DNA of 64,000 nt from Taudactylus pleione (taxonomy: Eukaryota > Chordata > Amphibia > Anura > Myobatrachidae), in the NCBI GenBank assembly GCA_031769625.1, contig JAUIMM010000686.1, positions 3,990,001-4,054,000 of the forward strand, in the 5' to 3' direction. Position numbers and translations under genes: made by a program. Below, one piece after another: positions 21,413 through 31,349 of this stretch (positions are counted from its first letter, which is position 1; each line of letters begins with the position of its first letter). Below the pieces are notes generated by a model that saw only the letters and a program-made list of their open reading frames with translations, was not told the origin of the DNA and ran no database searches.

Positions 21413-22567
21413 GGAGAATATAATAGCTGGATTTGATTCAGCTGGTTAGCCAATATTCTTGCCAAGATCTTGTCATCAATATTTAGGAGACAAATATAGC
21501 AATTATGGGTGTCTTTAACGTCCTTATGGATTGCCACAATCTTAGCATACAACATTGCATTAGATATGTGTTCACACTGGAGGACTTCATTAAAGAGAAT
21601 GCAAATGAGGGTGCAATAGATCAGTTAATTTTATAATATGCTGTGGAAACCCCATGAGGTCCAGATGTTTTACCTGATTTATGTTCTTTAATAGTAAAAT
21701 TCATCTCCAAGATGATCTCTCTGCTCAATTGGTTTAGTGATGCAACTGGGTAATTTAGGTAGATGGGCTGTAAAAACTTGTTAAGGGTCTCCACAGGTCA
21801 GTCAGGGGAGTTAGATTAGCTGGAAAAGTTATATAAATTAGTGTAATAATTTTGCAACCCGTTGCAAATAGCCTTAAGGTAATTTATTTAATTTTAACGG
21901 TTAAATTATAAAAGCCACTGCTTATTAAATTTACCCCTTAGAGGTTTTTATGGGCAGCATGTTTTTTAATCAATCTTAATGCTAAGACCTTATCTGTCTA
22001 CTCACCCTTTTTGTAGAAAGGTTGTTTCAGCCATTGTAGCGTTTCACCATCTATTTATAAAAAAGCAGATTCAGTGCTGCCTTCACATTAGCAAGGTCTG
22101 AGAGTGTTTTTGGATCGAGGTTCTGTTTATGCTCGATTTCTAGTGAGTGAAGCTTGGTGGAAAGGTTTAGTAGTCTCTCCTGGTTGAGTTTTCTATTAAA
22201 TACCCCCTCAGAACTGTTTTATGTGTTGTCCAGAGTTTAGCTCTGATAATGTCAGGCTAAGCTCTAGCAATGTTTTACAGGAGAGAGTTTTTGAGGCGCT
22301 ATGTCATGAAATGGGGACAAGAGGCAAAACCAGAGAGTTCAGCCAACCAAGGTCCGGGTGTGATCCAACCAATCCATCTGGTGGACATGGGTGTCCTGTA
22401 GTTGGAGAGCTTAAATTGTGGCTGAGCAGGATCATGTGTATCCTAGAATGCAGTGAGTGGTTAATCACTGATATAAAAAAAAAAAAAGTATGATTGCAGG
22501 TAAGTGTTTCTCTATTCCTCCAGGAATCATTTAGAAGGAGCAGGAACTTCAGTAGTTTCATCAGCAC

Positions 22568-23264
22568 TTCAGATGTTCAGTGATCAGATTAGTTTGAAAT
22601 AGTAGCCAAAGGTGAAGATCTGTGTAAGAATTGCATTAACCAGTCTTTGGCCACAACAAGGTCACCTTATTTCACATTAGCTATACAATTTTCATTATAA
22701 AGAAGAAATGTTGTGGGTTTTGATTAAGGGCATAAGTGTTAACTAAAGAGCAAGGTTAGTTGTTTAATTTGGTAGTTTCCTGTGTTTCTTAGATGAAGCA
22801 ATTTAGTCAAATTATTTGAAACCCCAAAAACTAATCTGTATGGATTAATCAATGAAGGTTTTACGGACCTCTTGCTGTTGCTAACCTCAGGTTATTGGTA
22901 AGGGTTATATCCATCTTATTATCTAATGTGTAAGCTTGCCCTCTGTCGCATGCTGGTTGTTTAAAAGCTTTACTGCAAGATCGCCTTCAGCATTAACTTG
23001 ATTCTTCAAATGCAAGACAAAAACGATGTGTCCCTTAGTCTAGATAATCCTTAAAATGCAACTATGAAATAAAAAGGGCTTTTGATGTCTATTTGAGAAA
23101 AGAAGTACAAAAGCAGAAGAGCATTGTATGCTCTAGGCACACCACATGTGTGTAAACTGAAATATTTTCTGCCCCCAGCTTTCGCAAAGCCTGAGTTGTC
23201 TTACTTACCAGAGCTTGTTTTTTCTGATAGCTATACAGTGCTGTTTTCAGCACACACACTACAG
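22568..23264. other. Intronic sequence, possibly the 5' part of the L1 relic
   Basis: The minus strand may continue the decayed L1 endonuclease region, but no motif can be named with confidence. No other feature was seen. Confidence 0.35.
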
Positions 23265-23480
23265 CAGTGGTTCCCAAACTTTTTTGAATCACGGCGCCCT
23301 AGAGTATCAGCATTGTTTTCACGGCACCCCTAGGCCAAAAATTTCTTATTTTTTATCCACCTATTTACATTACATTGACCATAAATAATTTGATTTGGTG
23401 CTGGACCACCAACCTGAGGCACCCCTGCAAGTGTCCCGAGGCACCCCAGGGTGCCATGGCGCACAGTTTGGGAACCACTG
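23265..23480. mobile_element. hAT-type MITE with perfect 8-bp TSD
   Basis: The left end CAGTGGTTCCCAAACTTTTT pairs with the right end AGTTTGGGAACCACTG. The 8-mer CACTACAG flanks it on both sides (23257-23264 and 23481-23488). At 216 bp with no ORF, it is a textbook non-autonomous hAT insertion. Confidence 0.95.
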
Positions 23481-23488
23481 CACTACAG

Positions 23489-24394
23489 TATATATATTTC
23501 GTTTTTACATTGCTTGAGCATTTCTTTATTTAACATTAGAAGCACTTTGCAAGAATAAATCCATTAGCTGCCGGTTGTCTGATTTGCTTTACAATTTACT
23601 GTTTAAGTGAATGGGTTAAAGTGCTAAAGAGGCACAGCTGATTACATCTTGCAAAAAACTTAGTCTGTGGAAGATCAATTATGGTCCATTTAGTGAAAGA
23701 AAAATGCCTTCAGAAGGTTAGTGGGAATGGAGATACTAAATCTGTCCTTACTCCATGCCGAATAAGTGGTTTGATTATAGTGTACTGTAGTATAAGGAAA
23801 AACGTATGCTTAACTTTTTCTTTATGCAAATCGGACACTTGCATGTTTTCATAATTTGCTATTGTGATGCCCCTTCTCCTAACGTTCTGCTTTTTATTGA
23901 GTGTTTTTACTTATTGATGAAGGATACTTTTCACTTGGTGAATACGTCATTCATGTAAGCCGTATAGAAAAGCTAGAATCATTTACACCAGCTTTGAGGA
24001 GTCCAATGGTTTTGGTGTCATGTTTATTAAGTCCACTTAACTTTATTTACTTTGTAAATGTACAAATAAGATATTAAGATAGAACTTAGTAACAGATCTT
24101 TACAGCTTTGTGTTTTCAAAAGGAACAGCAGGTGACAACGTGCAAGCTGCCTCGAAAGGCCAAACTATCTTAACCTCTTATAGCACTTAGTGTGTGCGCT
24201 AAAGAAACAACTTCACAACAACAGTTATCTTGTGAGAGTATGGATGTCTCACTGTGTAGTGATTCCTCCTTTATTAGGAAGTGTGAATTAAAGACCTATG
24301 TTGATGTTTGCTCCTACAGCTCGGTTTTCCATATAGCATTCTCTAGTCATTGTACTCATCTCTGTACATCTTCAGCAAAGTGACCAATCTCTTA
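23489..24394. other. Intronic sequence, no feature recognised
   Basis: AT-rich and apparently single-copy: no terminal inverted repeat, tandem array or convincing exon was seen. Confidence 0.45.
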
Positions 24395-24735
24395 ACCACT
24401 TAACTGACGTGGTCGTATGGGATGCCAATGCAGCTAGCCCTCCCTGGGTGGTGCCTAACCCTAACCTCCCCCCGGTGGTGCCTAACCCTAGCCCCTCTCC
24501 CCGCAGCGTAACCCTAACCCACCCCGGGAGGTCCCTAAACCTAACCCCTCCATCCCCGGCCTAACCCAAACCCACATACTTACCATCGAGATGCCACTGG
24601 TCGGGATGTCGACGTCAGTATCTTGATCTCTTCGGGATGGCGGCATCTGCATTCTGATGGACGTCTGGATTCCGGCGTTGGTATATTGACATCCGGCATC
24701 CCATCCGCCAGCATCCTGCTTGACTGCATTCCCTG
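24395..24735. mobile_element. Telomere-core non-autonomous element
   Basis: GGGATGCCAATGCAG at the left and GCATCCTGCTTGACTGCATTCC at the right flank a core of CCTAACCCTAACC units with CCCCGGTGGTG spacers (about 24448-24560) and a GGGATGTCGACGTCAG-rich segment. The C-rich strand is +. It belongs to the same broad group as 35408-35851 and 39225-39490. Confidence 0.65.
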
Positions 24736-27209
24736 GTTTAAATACTACTTTTGATTACTAGGAGATTATACTGTATTTCCTTTATTTACACAGCTATACA
24801 ACTGGAATTGATTTTGTCAAGTTAGAAGAAACAAAGTTTTGAATGAATAAAATAATAGCAGTCGGCGATTAACGTTATTAACTAAGAAAAAACACTCTGA
24901 ATATGATATGGCGCTGATAGCAAATACCTATCTTTCAGATTATAGTGGATAGAAATAGAGAATAAAGAATAAAAAAATACTTAATCCTGTAATATTGGAA
25001 ATTTGTGTCGCAGTATGCCTTTCTTATGGTGATTTAGATGAGTCCACCGTAACTCCCATATCATAAACCAGGAAATGACTCGTATGCGGAGAAAAACACA
25101 AAACAGTGGAACAACTATTCACATAAATATTTTCATAGATTGAAATCATGAATTTAAGACAAGATGCCGTGAACCGTAGAAAGGGTGGCGTACTCCATTC
25201 ACATGACAGTGGGTATACACCCCGTGTGTAAAGGTTTCTTTTTACTTTCCCAGGTGATAAGCTCATAAGTATGGAAATGAGTGCAGCACCTCCAAGAAAA
25301 AAAATACAGAGAAGGGCGTACCCCACTCACTTTCTGCTGGTGCTTGGAAAAGTGTATATTGGTTTCTTTTCCAGATAGATTTTCCTTATGGTATCCACAA
25401 TGAAAAAAATACTTTCACCACTTTCAATAGTGAATATATGACATCATGAAGCTTGAAATATTTGTTGAGCAAAAAATAAATAAAACTTATCACAGTTCTT
25501 GGATGTACAGTTCCAACTAAACAGGCAAATCAGAATAGATGGAAAGGTAAAAATAATATAACCTGAAGTGTGGTTGCAAAGTGTCCGGACCGCCACATAC
25601 AGATTATAGATCCAATGAGTCCAGTAAAGTTCAGAAAAGGTCATCCAATGTAGACTGTGTCCCCTCCACAGTAATGTGTTGTTTAAGCTAAAACACTGTA
25701 CTTTTTTAGATGATAGATACATTTATTTTGTTCAACCAACCATATTTACACTTTGCAGTATGGACCCAAAAAATAAGGAAAAATAAGTATCAGAAGAACA
25801 TTGTATGTGGGGATTAACTTGTTTAACCAGCTTGGTGTCTACATACATATACAAATATAATAGATTTGCCCGTTTCCTTGTTCTAGGTACTACATATTAG
25901 TGCACCATTGTGCTCTGCATTACATAAAACATATTTTCATCCAAATATAAAAATACCATAGAACACAATTGAACACTCATTATAATATATAGGATTATAC
26001 ACTGTTTCTTATATAATTATTATTAAATCCCTTGTTTTGTGAGGCAATGCCATTTTATACCCCATAATTGTGACCACTTATCTTAGAATGCTTTGACTGT
26101 ACAGTATTCTGTTCACAATGGATTGCCTTCTTTGTATTCATTTTAGCTCACATCACCTTGTTTTGGATTCATGCAAACAAACCAAAAGTGAGAAATGGGC
26201 ACCTAAAAGAAATAGAAAGATTGGAGATCTAAAGAGGGAAAGTTGGAAATTGCAGAGAAGCAGAGAGTGCCCTTTTTGTCTGTTCCTTACTAAATGAGAA
26301 CGTATAATATATCATATGAATATACTTATGTTACACATACAGGCTGTTTTCTTACCATTTATAGAGTGACTTACTCTCCAGTCATTTCGTTGAGTCATAT
26401 CTTAATGGACTTTTTAGACATTGCTAGTTGCTTCATTTCTTGACTGATAGAGCTGTGGTTGAGGCTCACTGCACTGTGACTGACATGGTGTCTCCTAAGC
26501 ATTGGATCCTGAGTTACACAGAGGTGGTTTACTGGTTAGTGAAACAGACTTGCTTTGTCTTATCAGCTTTGATTGACATTGTTGTGACTTTGTTCTCTGC
26601 TGTAACCTTGCTCGTTGGACACATTGTGCTATTGTGTGACTCTTCTGGTAAATTTATGCTTTACATCGGTTACTGCATATACATTGTTTAATCATCAGTT
26701 TTGCATTACTTGAGAACATTTCATATTCAACTTGAAAATAAGATATAGATTTCTGCCTATTAGAATAAACTTGATAATGCTATTTTCTTTACACTGTACG
26801 TGAAACTGTATCTGTTGTATTTTAATCTTTGCTTGTCATATAAATAGTGCCCTGTTGCCTATGTATGTAGCAAGAAAAATAAAATAGGAGTGGGATGTTC
26901 CCATCTATCTGTGGGAGAGCTAGAATTGTAGTGCTCTCTATGCAGGGATTCCAGAAGCTCTGCCTGTTACCTAGACTGCAGGACTTCTCACTTTGAAGAC
27001 AACGTCCCCATCTTCTGTGTTTCAGACTGGAATGTGGCATATCACTGGGATTCTGGAGTAGCAGCTGGAGGTTTCACAAGGAATAAACTTCAATCTGCTG
27101 TTCCCAAGGTCGTAACTAGAACTTAGTGGGCGTCATAGCAACATTTTGAAGCTGCCCTCAATGCTTCTAGATAGATACCTCTCTCTGCAGCAGTTTGTTT
27201 TATTCCCCA
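24736..27209. other. Intronic sequence, mostly featureless
   Basis: AT-rich. Open frames are short and domainless. The part around 25000-25720 (GGGCGTACCCCACTCAC, later AAAATAAATAAAACTTATC) has the feel of an old terminal repeat, but no second copy was found here. The rest is apparently single-copy intron. Confidence 0.4.
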
Positions 27210-27430
27210 TTGTAGTGCCCTGGTTAATTTTATGCCAAATGGAGAGCACTTGTTCACATTTTCCCACACAATGCCCCAGTTCATATTTTGCAACATTGTG
27301 CTGCCCCTGAGTTCACATTGTGCCACATTGTAGAGACCCCAGTTCATAGTATGCCAAGTTTTAGTGTCCTCTGTTCAGGTTATGCTACATTGTGGTGTCC
27401 CCCAGATGACATTATGCCACACAGTGTCAT
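27210..27430. repeat. Degenerate minisatellite, about 35-bp period
   Basis: CAGTTCACATT(A/G)TGCCACATTGTAGTG-like units repeat about six times with heavy divergence. It is non-coding. Confidence 0.75.
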
Positions 27431-27937
27431 TGCTATTCACCTCACCTAGTCCACTCCCCTGCCCCTATCCTCAGAATATGTTTGATAAGCTTGTGCTTAG
27501 GCCCTTGACTTCTTGCATGATGCACTTGTAGAAGATCCACTGTGAGGCTAGTAGAAAGAGACTTGGGGGCAGTCTAAAAATGACTCTCCATGATCTAGTG
27601 TATTGAACACACAAGTATCTATGTTAGTAGTTTGTAGACGGTTCCTTTCTGTAGTGAATTCAGTATAGTGTCTACTAAACACAAACCACATTCAGAAAGG
27701 TGCATGGGGAGACTGGTCCCAAGGGCAGGCTCCATAATTACCTAGGACCCCCTGCACCCACTGTAGTTACTGCCGCACAAATTAAAAACAATGACATCAC
27801 ATCACTTATGCAGTGTTTTACCAACAGGCATTTACAGGTACCATGTCTTAGGAAAGGCGTACATATAGGGAGACTGGCAGTTGGTATGAGCAGGGTATAC
27901 ACAGGATTTCTATAGGGGGGTTTACACACACATACTT
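27431..27937. other. Intronic sequence, no feature recognised
   Basis: No element or exon was recognised. Confidence 0.4.

Positions 27938-27980
<43 letters not shown>
27938..27980. repeat. GT/AT microsatellite
   Basis: (GT)n is followed by (AT)n. Confidence 0.95.
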
Positions 27981-27982
<2 letters not shown>

Positions 27983-28386
27983 ATCTCATACACAGCAATG
28001 CACTTCAGCGCAGGTAATCCTATAGGTCTCCAGATAAAATTTCAAGATGTATTTGCTGCTTTATCCTTAAATTTCCTCTTGCCAGGAGGATCCCAGAATT
28101 TCTAAAAGATGCAGATAGTAGGAATAGCGCACTCGTGAGAATAGTATAAAAAGTATAATTTTACTTGTAATAATGCTCACATACATCAAGGTTAAGAACT
28201 TTGTACATAGCCCAGTAATCAGCTCTTCTCAGCTGGCAGATCTTAGTTGCCACCACTATAGGAGCCTCCGGGTCAGCGCTGCTTCCGGAGATAGCAGATG
28301 ACTTCAGCATCTCACATCAGTTTAGACCACGCGTGGTCACACATATGTATGTCACACATACATTAAACGCACATATATATATATAT
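27981..28386. other. Repeat-like intronic sequence ending in (TA)n
   Basis: GGAATAGCGCACTCG...TATAATTTTACTTGTAATAATGC resembles retroelement terminal repeats, but it is incomplete. The stretch ends in the (TA)n run that serves as the target of the hAT element. Confidence 0.35.
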
Positions 28387-28395
28387 TAGGGGTGA

Positions 28396-28423
28396 GCGGG
28401 TTCGGATTTCTGAAATCCGAACC
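28396..28423. repeat. Subterminal hairpin at the hAT 5' end
   Basis: GGGTTCGGATTTC is followed at once by its inverse GAAATCCGAACCC. Further inverted TCCGAGTC/GACTCGGA motifs lie at 28440-28490. They are possible transposase-binding or end-recognition sequences. Confidence 0.75.
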
Positions 28424-28546
28424 CCCCCGAGCCCCCCCGATCCGAGTCCGATCCGAGTCAGGCTCGACTTTTCCCGCCTGACTCGGATCTGAAATCGAGG
28501 CAAAACGTCATCATCCCGCCTTCCGAGTCTCGCGGGTTTTGGATCC

Positions 28547-28585
28547 TATATAAGGTACCCGCGTCGGCGCCATTTTCTCACTCGG
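28547..28585 (+). promoter_or_regulatory. TATA promoter of the hAT element
   Basis: TATATAAG lies at 28547-28554. About 30 bp downstream is an initiator-like CTCACTCG (28577-28584) with a plausible start near 28580. CpG-rich sequence precedes the TATA box. The predicted transcript runs through the tandem array into the transposase gene 2.8 kb downstream, either as a very long leader or after splicing. Confidence 0.6.
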
Positions 28586-28649
28586 CTGTGGACAGTGAAG
28601 AGGGAGGGTGGGAGTTAGTGCTGTGTAGTGTAGTGTAGTGTAGTGCTGC

Positions 28650-28860
28650 TGTTGTCCACTACTTCAAAGTCCATAGGGGCTGGCTGTGTTGTGCTGTGCT
28701 GCTGTTGTTAATAGGGGCTGTGTCCACTACTTCAAAGTCCATAGGGGCTGGCTGGACTGTGTTGTGCAGTCAGTTCTCCATAGGGGCTGTGTCCACTCCA
28801 AAGTCCTGTGCAGTGTCCCAGTCCTAAAGGGGTGCTGTAGTGTTGTCCAGGGGGTGCTCT
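28650..28860. repeat. Short repeats of the GTCCACTACTTCAAAGTCCATAG type
   Basis: GTCCACTACTTCAAAGTCC followed by ATAGGGGCTGGCTG recurs two to three times with variants, after a (GTGTA)n run at 28622-28642. It is part of the predicted leader of the hAT transcript. Confidence 0.7.
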
Positions 28861-28900
28861 GTCCATCAGGGGTGCTCCCCCCAAGGGCTAAAAAAATAAT

Positions 28901-31300
28901 ATATTTTCTGTGTTTGTGAATTGTGTGCGCAGTAGCCGCACGTGCATCAACAAAGTAGTGCCAAGCGTGCGCCTGTGTCATAAGTAAAGGGCCGGCTGGC
29001 TTGACCGTTAAAGGGTGCTGTAACCCCCGAAAGTACACTCCAGTCCAAACCAAAAAAAAATTATTTTCTGTGTTTGTGAATTGTGTGCGCAGTAGCCGCA
29101 CGTGCATCAACAAAGTAGTGCCAAGCGTGCGCCTGTGTCATAAGTAAAGGGCCGGCTGGCTTGATCGTTAAGGGTGCTGTAACCCCCGAAAGTACACTCC
29201 AGTCCAAACCAAAAAAAAAATTATTTTCTGTGTTTGTGAATTGTGTGCGCAGTAGCCGCACGTGCATCAACAAAGTAGTGCCAAACGTGCGCCTGTGTCA
29301 TAAGTAAAGGGCCGGCTGGCTTGACCGTTAAGGGTGCTGTAACCCCCGAAAGTACACTCCAGTCCAAACCCAAAAAAAAATTATTTTCTGTGTTTGTGAA
29401 TTGTGTGCGCAGTAGCCGCACGTGCATCAACAAAGTAGTGCCAAGCGTGCGCCTGTGTCATAAGTAAAGGGCCGGCTGGCTTGACCGTTAAGGGTGCTGT
29501 AACCCCCGAAAGTACACTCCAGTCCAAACCAAAAAAAAAAATATTTTCTGTGTTTGTGAATTGTGTGCGCAGTAGCCGCACGTGCATCAACAAAGTAGTG
29601 CCAAGCGTGCGCCTGTGTCATAAGTAAAGGGCCGGCTGGCTTGACCGTTAAGGGTGCTGTAACCCCCGAAAGTACACTCCAGTCCAAACCTAAAAAAAAA
29701 TTATTTTCTGTGTTTGTGAATTGTGTGCGCAGTAGCCGCATGTGCATCAACAAAGTAGTGCCAAGCGTGCGCCTGTGTCATAAGTAAAGGGCCAGCTGGC
29801 TTGACCGTTAAAGGGTGCTGTAACCCCCGAAAGTACACTCCAGTCCAAACCAAAAAAAAATTATTTTCTGTGTTTGTGAATTGTGTGCGCAGTAGCCGCA
29901 CGTGCATCAACAAAGTAGTGCCAAGCGTGCGCCTGTGTCATAAGTAAAGGGCCGGCTGGCTTGACCGTTAAGGGTGCTGTAACCCCTGAAAGTACACTCC
30001 AGTCCAAACCTAAAAAAAAATTATTTTCTGTGTTTGTGAATTGTGTGCGCAGTAGCCGCACGTGCATCAACAAAGTAGTGCCAAGCGTGCGCCTGTGTCA
30101 TAAGTAAAGGGCCGGCTGGCTTGACCGTTAAGGGTGCTGTAACCCCCGAAAGTACACTCCAGTCCAAACCAAAAAAAAAATTATTTTCTGTGTTTGTGAA
30201 TTGTGTGCGCAGTAGCCGCACGTGCATCAACAAAGTAGTGCCAAGCGTGCGCCTGTGTCATAAGTAAAGGGCCGGCTGGCTTGACCGTTAAGGGTGCTGT
30301 AACCCCCGAAAGTACACTCCAGTCCAAACCTAAAAAAAAATTATTTTCTGTGTTTGTGAATTGTGTGCGCAGTAGCCGCACGTGCATCAACAAAGTAGTG
30401 CCAAGCGTGCGCCTGTGTCATAAGTAAAGGGCCGGCTGGCTTGACCGTTAAAGGGTGCTGTAACCTCCGAAAGTACACTCCAGTCCAAACCAAAAAAAAA
30501 TTATTTTCTGTGTTTGTGAATTGTGTGCGCAGTAGCCGCACGTGCATCAACAAAGTAGTGCCAAGCGTGCGCCTGTGTCATAAGTAAAGGGCCGGCTGGC
30601 TTGACCGTTAAGGGTGCTGTAACCCCCGAAAGTACACTCCAGTCCAAACCTAAAAAAAAATTATTTTCTGTGTTTGTGAATTGTGTGCGCAGTAGCCGCA
30701 CGTGCATCAACAAAGTAGTGCCAAGAGTGCGCCTGTGTCATAAGTAAAGGGCCGGCTGGCTTGACCGTTAAAGGGTGCTGTAACCCCCGAAAGTACACTC
30801 CAGTCCAAACCAAAAAAAAATTATTTTCTGTGTTTGTGAATTGTGTGCGCAGTAGCCGCACGTGCATCAACAAAGTAGTGCCAAGCGTGCGCCTGTGTCA
30901 TAAGTAAAGGGCCGGCTGGCTTGACCGTTAAAGGGTGCTGTAACCCCCGAAAGTACACTCCAGTCCAAACCAAAAAAAAAATTATTTTCTGTGTTTGTGA
31001 ATTGTGTGCGCAGTAGCCGCACGTGCATCAACAAAGTAGTGCCAAGCGTGCGCCTGTGTCATAAGTAAAGGGCCGGCTGGCTTGACCGTTAAAGGGTGCT
31101 GTAACCCCCAAAGTACACTCCAGTCCAAACCAAAAAAAAATTATTTTCTGTGTTTGTGAATTGTGTGCGCAGTAGCCGCACGTGCATCAACAAAGTAGTG
31201 CCAAGAGTGCGCCTGTGTCATAAGTAAAGGGCCGGCTGGCTTGACCGTTAAAGGGTGCTGTAACCCACAAAGTACACTCCAGTCCAAACCAAAAAAAAAA
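28901..31300. repeat. Tandem array: 15 units of 160 bp inside the hAT element
   Basis: The unit starts TTATTTTCTGTGTTTGTG, contains GCGCAGTAGCCGCACGTGC and GTAAAGGGCCGGCTGGCTTG, and ends in an A-tract of 8-10 after CAGTCCAAACC. Fifteen full units follow with a constant 160-bp step. They differ by single substitutions and by one-base changes in the GTTAA(A)GGG and A-tract positions that keep the total near 160. A sixteenth copy starting at 31301 is internally deleted and leads directly to the transposase ATG. Because 160 is not a multiple of 3, the repeated minus-strand open frames of about 70 codons shift frame with every unit and are not genes. Confidence 0.97.
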
Positions 31301-31349
31301 TTATTTTCTGTGTTTAGCCGCACGTATATATCAAATCGATATAACATAA

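Larger units (their letters stand above)
18304..22567 (-). pseudogene. L1-like LINE ORF2 relic with nested insertions
   Basis: Read on the minus strand, the pieces occur in the correct ORF2 order. Around 22567-22304 is an endonuclease-linker piece. Near 21690-21640 is KTSGPHGVSTAYYK, a decayed RT finger motif. At 21555-21450 is LLNIDDKILARILANQLNQI. At about 20900-20862 is IALFAYDIFLT, the catalytic FADD box with an Asp to Tyr change. At 20600-20530 is LGRINAVKMIIIPKWLPLFF. At 18840-18640 is YELEWERDLG and the C-terminal region. Stops, frameshifts and three younger insertions (19015-19155, 19361-20195, 21171-21412) split it. It lies tail to tail with the L1 piece at 17285-18212 and is a separate copy, because both carry the C-terminal region. 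Its 5' limit may lie beyond 22567. Confidence 0.8.

Noticed and set aside
28901..31300. Regular direct repeats that might suggest a CRISPR-like array
   Set aside because: The whole 160-bp unit is repeated with no unique spacers, and this is vertebrate DNA inside a transposon.
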